The notes below the pieces were generated by a model, which ran no database searches, was not told the origin of the DNA, and saw nothing but the letters and a program-made list of their open reading frames with translations. From Euphorbia lathyris (lineage: Eukaryota; Streptophyta; Magnoliopsida; Malpighiales; Euphorbiaceae), in NCBI RefSeq assembly GCF_963576675.1, contig NC_088913.1, positions 80,847,001 through 80,911,000 of the forward strand: a stretch of DNA of 64,000 nucleotides, read 5' to 3'. A program made the translations under genes and the position numbers. This document shows, one piece after another, positions 12,933 to 23,915 of the stretch (positions within the stretch are counted from its first letter, which is position 1; each line of letters begins with the position of its first letter).

Positions 12933-14508
12933 AGACGACGAACCCGAAAAATACGAAGAGGCTCTTACTAGTCCAAATTCTAAAGCATGGCTTGAGGCCA
13001 TGGATTCTGAAATGGATTCCATGTATAATAACCAAGTGTGGACTTTGGTTGATCCACCCGAACGGATAAAACCCATTGGGTGCAGATGGATCTTCAAAAA
13101 GAAGACTGACATGGATGGAAAGGTTAGCACCTACAAGGTTAGGTTGGTAGCGAAAGGATATCGTAAAAAACAAGGTGTTGATTATGACGAAACCTTATCT
13201 CCCGTTTCTATGTCCAAATCAATCAGAATCATGCTTGCTATTGCCGCTCACTACGATTATGAGATTTGGCAAATGGATGTGAAAAAAGCTTTCTTAAACG
13301 GAAACCTGCTTGAGGATGTATACATGATGCAACCTTAAGGTTTCATATCAAAGGATGCAAATAAAGTTTGCAAACTTCAGAGATCCATTTATGGACTCAA
13401 GCAAGCATCTAGAAGCTGGAATAAGCGTTTTGACGAAACCATAAAACAATTTGGTTTCGAACAAAATTGCGAAGAAGCTTGCATTTACAAGAAAGCAAGT
13501 GGGAGCTTTATAGCATTTCTCATACTATATATGGACGATATACTGTTAATGGGAAATGACATTGCTCTATTATAGTCAGTGAAAGTATGGTTATCCGGTA
13601 ACTTCTCAATGAAAGACCTTGGTGCAGCAGGCCATATACTTGGTATAAAGATCTATAGGGATAGATCATGTAGACTGCTTGGTCTTTCACAGGCTACATA
13701 TATTGAAAAGGTGCTAAATCGGTTTAGCATGCTTGAATCGAAACGAGGTAACTTACCCATGGTACATGGAGTAAAGTTAAACAATCATCAATGTCCTAAA
13801 ACTTATGATGACAAACGACGCATGGCTGCAGTCCCATATGCCAACGCGATCAGTTCGATTATGTATGCTATGCTATGCACTAGACCTGACGTAGCGTTTG
13901 CGTTATCTGTAATGAGTCGTTACCAAGGGAATCCGGGAGACGAGCATTGGATTGCCGTCAAGAACATTCTTAAGTACTTGAGAAGAACTAAAGATATGTT
14001 CCTAGTGTACGGAGAAGGAGATCTGAAAATACAAGGATTTTCAGACGCTAGTCATCTCACAGATGAGAATGATTTTAAATCCCAATCAGGATACCTGTTT
14101 ATCCTAAATGGGGGCGCAGTCAGTTGGAAAAGTTCCAAGCAGGGAAGCGTAGCTTTCTCTATGACCGAGTCAGAGTACATCGCTGCTACGGAAGCGGCAA
14201 AGGAAGCAGTTTGGATTAAAAAGTTCATTACAGAACTAGGTGTGGTGCCTGACATTGTCAATCCCATTACTTTGTACTGTGATAACAATGGAGCCATTGC
14301 GCAAGCAAAGGAACCACTGTCTCATAATGCATCCAAGCACTACCTAAAGCGATACCACATCATAAGAGAGATTGTGGCTAGAGGAGATGTGAGAATAGAA
14401 AGAGTACCTACAGAGGACAACGTTGCAGATCCGTTGATAAAGCCTTTAACCCAGAAAGTACATGATCGTCATTTAACTTCTACTGAGATAAGTTTTAGAA
14501 ACAATTGG
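12933..14508 (+). pseudogene. C3: 5'-truncated copia RT-RNase H fragment
   Basis: This begins abruptly in the linker before reverse transcriptase, at the equivalent of position 2477 in C1, directly after LTR 2. One frame runs to the end with stops at TAA 13336 and TAG 13573. It contains QMDVKKAFLNG (about 13270), a YMDDIL catalytic box instead of YVDDIL (about 13530), and all RNase H motifs. The last residues (FRNNW) are cut at 14508 by the CACTA-type fragment, so the copia stop codon and polypurine tract are gone. Gag, protease and integrase are absent. Confidence 0.93.
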
Positions 14509-16347
14509 CACTACAAGAAAATAGACTTTTTGTGGGGAAAATTGTCCCCATAGAAGATCGAAAATTCGCCACTAAAGGTCTTTTGTGGCGAAAAAAAAAA
14601 TTCGCCACTATTAGAGCGACGTTAAAGGTATGTGTGACGAAAAATGTTTTCGCCACAATTGATATACATCTGTGGCGAAATATTATTTCCCCACAAAATA
14701 GTGTATCTATTGTGGCAAAATCCGATTTCATCAGAATTGGTTTTTATGACGAAAATAATCGCCACTATTATATGCCAATTCTCCATAAATAATGCAATTT
14801 TTGTGGAAAAAATTTCCCCATTAATATTTCTATTATTCTGTGGTGATTTAATATCGCCACAAATATAAATGCTTTTTGTGGGGAAATTTTCCCCACTAAT
14901 CTTTCTAATATTTTTATTTTTGTAAGGATATTCAATTCCAACTATTATATTTACTTTTAATTATTTGATTTATTTAGATATTCGTTACTAAATATTATAT
15001 TTAGATAAACTTATAATTAAAACTAACAATAATAGTAATTCTTTATTTTACCAAAGAGCATTCAAAATTAAACATTATAAATAATACATTGTATTGGTTG
15101 AAACATGAAATTACATCATAAAATAAAATGAATTAACAATTACATCATCATTATAATACTGCAATGTTAACAAAAATATCGCTAAGGATTTACAAATAGC
15201 TTCAACTCTAGTAGTTGGGGACCCTTCAAAGAATTGTCAAGTGCCAAATATCAGTTCTTAATGTTTGATCGGGATGAAATTTTAACACTGCTCGTCTTTG
15301 TAAGCAACATTCACCTGTAAGTATAACAATCACCAACATTATTAGGAAAAAAGCTCAAAAAAGTATGCAAAATTACTACTCAATCAACTGTGTTTTCATT
15401 AAACTCGAGAATTGAACCGAATAGAATGAAAAAACTTAAATATAAGTAACATGAAAAAGCCACAAAGCAAACAGCAGCAACTTACAACTAATGATTGGAA
15501 AAAGAAGAGACCCAAAGACATATAGCAACTCTGTAGCAACTTGTGCTGCTAGAACGCACCGAGACTCTGAGAACAACTCTCCACTAGTACACCAATGGCT
15601 TCACTGTTTAAAGAAAACAAATATTGTCGTGGTAATCCAAACATTATTATTGCAACTATATTTGCTTAAAACAGAAACCTTATTATTGCAGCTATAAATT
15701 TGGAACAGAATCCAAACATTACATATTTGCAGTGGTAATCCAATACAAGGCAAACACAAAATATTCTTGCGAAATTCATAAAAAAAATATCTCTATTTTT
15801 GTATAGCTGCAATTTGATTGAGAGCCTTCTACATAATCAAATGTTTCACAATAAATATGTAGAATATAAAACGCAATTCTTGCGAAATGCATTGGATTGA
15901 GAAATAGAGATATAGTTGAAGAGATTCAGCTAGAATATTTTGCAAACAGTTGGTGTGCATTTTATATATTATCCACGAAGAATAGAGAGCCAAAAGGAAA
16001 TCAGGATTTGAAGAACAAGAAGTTATTATACAAATCTGATGAAGAAATCAAAGATATACCATAAGTGAAAGCGTAGAGTAAGGATTAAGATTCTACTACT
16101 ACCTCCAGAATGTTGAACTCGAGATTTCTAGTTTAAAAGACTTAATCCTTAACCACTTAAATGAAACTTCATTGATATTTACTAATTATTTTAAGTTTAT
16201 AATAATAACAAAATATAAAAAAATGAAGTAAACACCCGTACTTTAAAAATATATATTAATTAAGATAAGTATCTTCAGTGGAGATTTTTTAAATTCCCCA
16301 CTAATATTTTATATTTTGTGGAGAATTTTAATTATCCCTACTAATGT
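14509..16347. mobile_element. CACTA (En/Spm)-type fragment, one end kept
   Basis: It starts with CACTACAAGAAAA, the usual terminal sequence of plant CACTA transposons. The next 400 bp hold many direct and inverted short repeats: TTTGTGGCGAAA / TTCGCCAC and GTGGGGAAAATT / TTCCCCAC. Such subterminal arrays bind the transposase in known members. Related repeats recur near the right side (GTGGAGATTTTT, CCCCACTAAT, about 16278-16340), but no TTTTCTTGTAGTG end is present. The right end was therefore lost together with the first bases of LTR 3. The interior is AT-rich with no transposase; it is a non-autonomous or gutted copy. Confidence 0.8.
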
Positions 16348-18158
16348 ACTATAGACAATTGTTCTAGGATACAAACTTACTGTAAATGAATCGTTCTTTA
16401 TATCATTTTTTTAATGAGATATATGTTTTATAACTATATAAAGGCAATCCCTTTTAAGAACTAAATAAAGTCTAATAAAAGGAAATCCGTAAGTTTGTTT
16501 AAAGTGATTATAAAGTGTTCATACAAGCATGAAGTGAGACAAAACTTTATAATAAACTAATAAACTTAAAACCACCCCAAGTCAAGTGATATGTTTAGGA
16601 TTGATATATCACGGTTGAGACTTGTATGTAACAATGTCTTTTGTCTGATAGAAAGCTGATCTCACAAGCTTCATATATATAGATATCTGGACAGTTACAT
16701 AGATCCGATGAAACGTTGTTCATTAGGATTGGGGATCCGATTTGAGATAACAGGATGGATAGATTCATCCTTGTCAACTGTTCATCTCATTTGTATTACT
16801 AGGTATAACTAATCCTCAGACTCAAAAGAATGTTAATTGGTCATCCTGAATTACTGAATGTGAGACTTTGATCCTGCGGTCCCACGATCCTTAACAGAGA
16901 TGACTCTGGGGTGTGAACTACAAAGGTTGGGTGTCACAGGAAGTAATGTCAGGGTAGTTAAACATTGGATTGAGCATTTATCACTCCCGATTAATGGGAG
17001 ATACATCCAAGGATCGCTTGTGGAAGACTCGACTCTAAACCCTTACAAGGTGATAGCTTAAGAGTAGAAATACAAATATCACTTAACCTATCTTTTTGAG
17101 TTGACTCGGCCAAGAACAAGTAAAACGAACGTCTCGCTATATGTGACTTGACATTACCCATAGTCATAAGATTTAGTTCAAGGATGTAGTTGATAAAGGA
17201 TCGTATTATACCGTAACTAATACGGAAGGGTTAACGACAGAATCAACATGTCTTCTTAACGGACTCTGGGGGAATGATTACAGACTTGCCAATAACATAC
17301 TTAGTAAATCATTCCGTTATGCAAAGGATAAAATATAATTCTTGAAGAAATTAATTTAATAAGTTGCATACGGCCAGAAGTAGTAAGGACCTAATGGATC
17401 ACACATAAGACTTGGAACCAAAAGAGAGATGGATGTCATTAATAGATGGAAGCCCAAATGAGCCCAGTAAGGCCCATTTAATTAAGGGGTGGCCGAAATT
17501 TATATGTAATAAATTAGGGAATTACTTTAATTCCATTAATCCTAATTTGATTAGGTTTGTGAATTAAATTAATTAAGAGATAATTAAGTTAGGAGTTTTA
17601 ATTAGATTAATATACTCCTATTATTATTCAATTAGGTTATTTATTATTATCCTACATATATTAGATATATAATTAGATAATAATTGGGAATCCTATTCCG
17701 AATGGAATTCCTATTAAGTAACCTATTCCTATCTAACTAGGGTTTAGATACAAGTTATTATATATACGCCCCTTACTTAAGAATTTCGACCAAGCCCATC
17801 CCTCCCCTCATTGTGATTTTTGAAATTGCTATTTAGAGAGAGAAAGTGAATTCCCATCCCCTAGTTCGTGGACAATAATTCATACGGTTTCCGTCGATTG
17901 ATTAATTTCATTCATCTCCTTTTCTCTTTGATCTTGTGTTGATTGATTAGAGGCAATCTATTTTGGTTGCATCTCATAAGGGTTGATTCTAAGTTAATCT
18001 CACCGTGTTATACTTCGTGCTTGGGAACTCGGAGAAGAATTGTGGGTGCTTCTTTAACAACGGTAGATTGTTCTTCAAAAGGTATTCCTTCTTATCCTTC
18101 TTTATATGAAATAACGATTAACGGATCTTATGGTTAAACGGAAGTAGGCTAAATTTTT
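16348..18158 (+). repeat. Copia LTR 3 (3' LTR of C3), both ends clipped
   Basis: It aligns with LTR 1 and LTR 2 from ACTATAGACAATTGTTC onward; the first 15 or so bases are missing at the CACTA-type junction. A likely TATA box is in TTATTATATATAC near 17755. The last 30-40 bases present in LTR 2 (TATATTTCCGCTGC to CTTCA) are missing where it joins element G'. Confidence 0.88.
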
Positions 18159-18159
18159 G

Positions 18160-18467
18160 TTCGTGTTGGAAGTTGCAATGGAGTCATGTCCACCTCGGTC
18201 GAGCCATCATCAAGAGACAGGGTTCTAATCGATGAAGTCACGTTCCAACGTGCACCTAGTTGGTCCAGCGCTTCATCCTCAAAACCAAAGTATAGGTCTT
18301 CGTCAGAATTAATTCCCCCTCCTGGTCTCACAGAAGGACCTGCCGTAGTAGGTACCTGCCCTACCACATCCAACATGATGGCTTTACCTTTGCCTGATCC
18401 GTTTGTCACAAGAGTATTCGGGGCCAGAAAAGTCAGATTGTTATCCTTTCCCGAGCTACCGCTCGAA

Positions 18468-18498
<31 letters not shown>

Positions 18499-20167
18499 AA
18501 GAATAAAATGTACATACAAAACAAAATAAAAAAAGAGCTTACCAACGGGTGGAATACACTGCTGAAAAACGGTATCCCACCAAGCATCAAACGAAGGTCG
18601 ATCCGATCCAAGCAGAAGTGGTCCCTGATCATATCCCGCGTCCAGAACCGCAGCGGCTATATCTTCATCACTAGCTCCATACCGCTGAGAAGAGGTAGGA
18701 AATGGGAGTGGCCCTGGAATAGATTGGAAAAATCCTAGTTGACGTGCCCAAAGACAAGGTGCATATAAAGTCAGGCCGAGATTTGATAATCTCGAGGTTC
18801 TAGTCCGGTTCACCCCGTGGTGTAACCGGCGTGTTGCACACACCGTCATCCACCATTCAGTACCTTCATGGGGGGAGCAGACAAGTAAGAAAGCGCCAGG
18901 ATGGTAGACATGAATTACTCTTATTCCAAAAGAGAAACAGCTCATTGTGAGTGGATGGCACTAAAGTACGAAGAAATCTCACAACCACACCGATGGCCAA
19001 ACTCGAAGAGCTGTAGCAAAGGTCTACACCAAGATGATCCGAAACCCCTACTGATGAAGCAGTAGCCAAATGAGGAAAGTAGATAAAAGCCCACAGTTGT
19101 AGCAACCACAAGCCACCCTGAGGTTTTACAAATGGTTTATCCTCAACCGTAAGAGCTAGACGGTGGAAGGTTGAAGCTAACAACATGGTGCCGAGAGCTA
19201 AACGACAGCCTGAAGCCAAAGCCTTAACAATAATCAGTATTTCAGCGGTAGGCCTAAGACCCAACGGCTCAAAAATGTAATTGCTGAGCATCATCCACAG
19301 GAAATGCACGTGATCCTCGTCATCCAACTCTGCCTTATCCAATTTCTTTTTAATTATTTGGACATACGTCCCAGCCTCTTTGGACAAGATAGTTTGCACT
19401 CCAGGGAATGCATACGTATCGACACAACTCGGGACTTCCTCTCCAATAATAGGCAACCCCGCCAAAGCAACCACATCACGTAAAGTGATAGACATAGGAC
19501 CCAGTGGGAGAATCAATGAGTTGCGTGTCGGCGACCAATAATTCAAAACTCCTTCAAGCACATTCACACAAGGAGTAATTTCATGACGAGTCAAACGAAC
19601 CAAATCCATGATGCCAACCTAGTCCCAAACACTTGCATACCTCAATTCTAAATGATCTACAAGGTCATTCCACCCAGTGCAACAACGAGGGAATATCAAC
19701 CCTCTCTTATTTACGGGGAATTGATAAGTTTCCTTATGAAGGGATAATTCAGTAGCACTGCTCATGGGATAAGGAGGCAAAGGCGAGTTGTTCACAGCAA
19801 CAGGGCTAATAGTAAAGACACTATCCTGAAATTGAAAGTGCAAACACAATCAATCAAAGCCTATGGATGCTACCTTCAAATACATGATCAGGAGATTACA
19901 AAATTCGTTAAAAATTACCTCCTGCAAGCCAAGGGTTATGCCTAAGCGAGAATCAGCGCGAATGGTGTCAGAATATGAGTCCGCAGCTGTGACAGACAGA
20001 TGCAAATTTTCAGCAATACAATTCCATACCCACATGGTAGCTCTAAAATTCTTATGTTTTATTCCAATTCAATTTATTTTCTCATAAAATGTGATTCTAC
20101 AAACACAAAAGCAAAAGAAAAATCAAAAATAAAGAAAATAAAGAAGAAAAATAGTTTACATACCCAT
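18160..20167 (-). pseudogene. Antisense plant-mobile-domain gene, copy 1 (in G')
   Basis: A minus-strand, intron-containing gene for a plant mobile domain (PMD, 'aminotransferase-like') protein, read against the strand of its gypsy host. Proposed exons: 20167-20164 (ATG G), 20040-19919, 19825-18543 and 18468-18160 (cut by LTR 3). Introns use GT-AG: 20041-20163, 19826-19918 (93 bp) and 18469-18542 (74 bp, mostly TA repeat). Reading frame is kept across the second and third joins. Exon 3 has the PMD core (RLTRHEITPCVNVLEGVLNYW, GPMSITLRDVVALAGLP) and the later GYDQGPLLLG and FDAWWDTVFQ segments. Exon 4 is acidic and Gly/Ser-rich. TAG at 19619-19621 (CAG in copy 2) and one frameshift in exon 3 make it a pseudogene. 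PMD proteins occur both in plant transposons and as host silencing factors of the MAIN/MAIL1 type; the function here is unknown. Confidence 0.85.
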
Positions 20168-20400
20168 GTTTGAGAGACTGAGAGCTTGATTCTGAATGTT
20201 CTTGAGCTTGGAGAAGAGAAAATGGCAGAAAACAAAAGAAAAGAGGAAAAAGAGTTGTAGATGGATTAATAGAGAGAGTTCTAAGGATTTCAAATTCTAA
20301 AAATCCTGCAGGATTCTCCTCTCTATTATCTTAAGAAGAAAAATGTTTAAATAAAACTTCTTTTGTACATAAATTTCATTTTGCTAATTCATTTATGAAC

Positions 20401-20416
20401 AAAAGAGGGGGGCAAG
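20401..20416 (+). promoter_or_regulatory. Polypurine tract of G'
   Basis: AAAAGAGGGGGGCAAG lies directly before the TG of the LTR at 20417. The equivalent tract before the second LTR is at 54442-54457. A polypurine tract belongs at the 3' end of an element interior, so this LTR is a 3' LTR for the sequence on its left. Confidence 0.8.
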
Positions 20417-22384
20417 TGTTAGCCCAAAATAAAATAAATTTTATTTCATATACATATTAATGTCTGCATTTAGATTTTAGGATATAGTTTATATTTTCCT
20501 AGAAAATAATGGTAAAATACACGTGTAAACTAACCTTCAACCCACGAGAGAGTCCGGCACCACGCGGGGCGTGTCCTCCATACGCAGGACATATACCAAA
20601 GAGCCGAAGAAATTACACTTCAGAGGCTCCAAGAGCGGGACGTGACACCAGAGGCGCCACACGTAAAGTCATCAACGAAACCCACCAGTTTCAGAGGCTC
20701 TAAGATGCGGGGCGTTCTCTTCCATACGCAGGGCGTACTCCTTTGCGCAGGACGTGATACCAGAGGCGCCACACGTAAAAATCATCAATGAAACGCACAA
20801 GGTCCAGGAGCCACAACACGCAGGGCGTATCCGCCAATACGCGGGGTGTAGAACAAGCAGCCAGGGAAATCAAGTCTAGAAGCTGAACTACGCAAGGCAT
20901 AGTAGGACTCACACAGGGCGTGTCTTCTCTTTCGGAAGCAATCAACAGCAGTTGAGGAAGTTAAGTTAGTTGGTTAGTGGTAGTTGGAGTTAGTTAAAGT
21001 AGTTGATGATAAAAAAGACCAAAATACCCTAATACCACTAAATAATTACCAAAAAATGCCACTCAAAAATACTATAAATAGACCCCCTCCCCTACACTAA
21101 AACACACACTCAATCCAACACAAAACCCCTTCCTAAGGTCCCTTCCAATGCTCTCTAGTTCTTAGTTTAAGTTCTTAGTTCTTAAGTTCTTCAACGTTCT
21201 TCAAGTTCTTCCTTTTGTTCTTCAGGTTCTTAGTTTTTAATCCTTTCTTTTAGCTATCACTTAGCTCCAATTCAAGTTCCAATAGCCTCTTTCCAAGTTT
21301 TCTAATTTAATTTAGCATTCCAAGCCTTTAATTTGCTCAATTCCTAGCTAAAGCTCTGTTTTCAAACTAATTTTCCAGATTCGTCCAACTACTTTCAAAG
21401 CCCGCTTTCATCCGTTTAAAGTCATTTTTTGCTTTTAATCCCTCAAACAAAGTTGTTCCTGACGTCTTGAATTTCGATCTAGTATATTTACTTTCCCAAT
21501 TCCGTGCCCATAAACTCTATTTACAAGCCGATCTTTCCAGCCCAAATTCTTTTAGACATTCTGTTTCCAGATTTTTCCAGATTCGACCAGTCATTTTCAA
21601 TCCTCAATTCTGTCCATTTACAACTCGTTTTAGCTTTCGATCCCTTATAGAATTTTGTTCCTGACTTCCCGAAGTTCAATTTACACTATTTACTTGTCCA
21701 ATTCCTAGTTCTTAAGCACTCCAATCAAGATCCCCAAAGTCAAAGTCTAAATCTGCCCCATTTGCCTACCAACGTTTGGACATTGCCAAGATCAAACACC
21801 GTACGGGCCCGGCCGACCACAGCTCTCCGAGAACTTCCAGCTGACACCAAAATTCAACTTCAATCCGAGATAGCTATTGTGGCTCCGAGTTTGTTGTTGA
21901 ATTCCAATTTATTTTAATTGCATTTCAATTCCTTGTATTTGATTTGTTCTTCCAGTTCAATTGAATTAGCTATATGTTTAGTATAGAAGTTCTTCAATTG
22001 TAATTCATTTTCAATTTCATGCTTATCTCAAACACATGTATTCAAACCTTGATTTACATCAATAAAATACCGATTTTTCACCAAATCTCGTGTTAATTTC
22101 GCACCTTCAATTTCTTTACTTTTCCCGTCTTCAATCTATACGCTTAGCTTAAATAAAAACAATTTATCTCGCAAAGTTTCTATAACGGCGCGAGAGACCC
22201 AAGAAGGACTTTTTCAATCCTTGCGTCCCTCGCCAATCGCTTCGATTTAGAAGTCATGTTTTAGGCGCACAGTTTTGCAAACGTAACCGTTTTTCATAAT
22301 TGAGGAATAATTCCTCTAGCACGCCCGCACCCTAACCACACGTGACAAGGTTGAAATTAGCATATTCGCAAAATATCGCTAACA
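20417..22384 (+). repeat. G LTR, left copy (shared by G' and G)
   Basis: It starts TGTTAGCCC and ends GCTAACA, giving the inverted ends TGTTAGC/GCTAACA. It matches the LTR at 54458-56428 nearly end to end. A TATA box (CTATAAATAG) is at 21072-21081. Between 20570 and 20965 there are about ten copies, some decayed, of an ACGC(G/A)GGGCGT motif. The leader of long C/T-rich, TTCAAGTTCTT-like repeats (21140-21260) follows the expected transcription start. It has a polypurine tract on the left and a primer-binding-like sequence on the right, so it sits between two element interiors. Confidence 0.92.
21072..21081 (+). promoter_or_regulatory. TATA box of G LTR
   Basis: CTATAAATAG in the middle of the LTR, followed by a C-rich stretch, as in plant LTR promoters. 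The matching site in the right LTR is 55113-55122. Confidence 0.7.
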
Positions 22385-22407
22385 ATTTTTGGCACGCCCA
22401 GTGGGAC
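22385..22407 (+). promoter_or_regulatory. Probable primer binding site of G
   Basis: Immediately after the LTR end comes ATTTTTGGCACGCCCAGTGG and then GAC. This type of sequence sits at the start of the interior of many Tat-type gypsy elements and should pair with a tRNA 3' end. The tRNA was not determined. Confidence 0.6.
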
Positions 22408-22593
22408 GTCTTGTTTTTTTTTTAGCTTAGCCAAAAATTGTATTTAAGACCTAAAACCATTTTAATTTTCAGCTTTCCACTTATTTCTCATGCTTTACTG
22501 TTATTCCATTTATTTATTTTCTTGTTCTTTCTTCTTTCAAGATTAGATTACTAACTTAATTTCATCATTTTCACTTATAAGTACTCACGGAGG

Positions 22594-23915
22594 ATGCCTC
22601 CTAGGAAGAACACGGGGAAAGACCCAACTCCATCTGACTCCGAAGAGAGTCAAACTCAGAATCGGGACCAGAGCAACGAACCCGGCATACCTGAAGGTTG
22701 TGCGGCTGAGACTGTGAGCACTAGCGGAGGTGCAAACCAACAACCACCTCAAGGCACACCCTCATTCGACCTAACACCATTTTTAACGAAACTAGAAAAC
22801 CAAATCGACCAGTTCCTATGTGGATTTTCACAATCCATGAGGGAGAGTCATGAGGACATATGCAAGGCAAGGCAAGCCAACAACGAGGCGGTGACTAATT
22901 CCAACAAGGGACCGGCTGTCGAGGAGAGGATCGTTGATTTAACCGGAGAGATCAGCAAAATCTCGAAAAAGTGCGCTTGAGCTGTTCTCACAAAGGTCGA
23001 CATCCCAAGGACCGGTAGACGGTGGAAAGAAAACACCGACATCAGGAGCTGGGGAAAGGTATACCCCGCCACCAGCTCGAGAAGAGAATCTCAGGTTCAA
23101 TGAGCGCGGTGACATGATCAGCCCAGAACCCGTTCAAGTCCCGCCGCCTCAACAACAGTTTAGATCTCATACTGGACCTAGTAACCATTCCGAATTTTAC
23201 GAGGAAAACTATACTCGTAATTCGGGGGGCAATGGGAGAGGAACCATCTTTCACCCACCAAGGACGATGCACACATGTATGGAACCCACCAACAACTTGG
23301 GAGAGGGCCAACGCATAAGAAACATCATCCAAGAGATCTATGGGCCAGCCGTGAGGGAAGTATACTGACCCGAATTCCAAAAACCATATCCACGGCACTA
23401 TGATCAGCTATACCCTTTACCTCACAACTTTAGAGTACCTGACTTCACTTTATTTTCAGGAGAAGAAGGGCAATCCACTGTGGAGCATGTGGCACGCTTC
23501 ACCTTTCAGTGTAGTGGTTTAAGCATAGACACGAACTTCGACATGCTGCGCTTGCGACTATTCCCAGGCTCACTAACGGGACCAGCTTTCTCTTGGTACA
23601 CCACCTTACCATCCGGATCCATTCATGGATGGGAACAAATGGAAAGACTGTTCCACAACCAATTCTATCGAACGGAGCCCGAGGTCTGCATTGCGGAGCT
23701 GTCCTGAATGACGCAACGACACGGGAACCGATTGAAAATTTTATCAACCGATTCAAAAATATGCGACATCGTTGTCGAATCAACATCCCCGAGGTCGAGT
23801 TCATGAAGATTGCTCAACGTGGGCTGGAATTCGAAAACCGGAAGAAATTTCAGGGGATCGATTTCCACGACTACTATGAGTTGGTGGCCAAGGTTTCAGA
23901 GTACGAGGAGTTGAT
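22594..23915 (+). pseudogene. G gag, frameshifted and 3'-truncated
   Basis: Starts MPPRKNTGKDPTPSDSEESQ after a 200-bp leader. The N-terminal part ends at TGA 22978. The conserved gag core follows in two other frames: FRVPDFTLFSGEEGQSTVEH (about 23420), FPGSLTGPAFSWYTTLP (about 23560), FHNQFYRTEPEV (about 23650), then after a frameshift near 23690 TREPIENFINRFKNMRHRCR and LEFENRKKFQGIDFHDYYEL. This is the retrotransposon gag family found in Tat/Ogre-type gypsy elements. At about 23905-23925 the sequence passes into antisense reverse transcriptase of C4, so the last 20-25 residues of the open frame are not gag. Protease, RT and RNase H of G are missing. Confidence 0.85.

Noticed and set aside
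18186..18506. Plus-strand open frames at 18186-18506 and 52223-52762
   Set aside because: They are the complement of PMD exons 3-4 and of the TA-rich intron. The minus strand has the recognisable domain and splice sites.
20401..20416. G' and G as two independent insertions with their own LTR pairs
   Set aside because: Only one LTR lies between the two interiors, with a polypurine tract on one side and a primer-site-like sequence on the other, so the LTR is shared.
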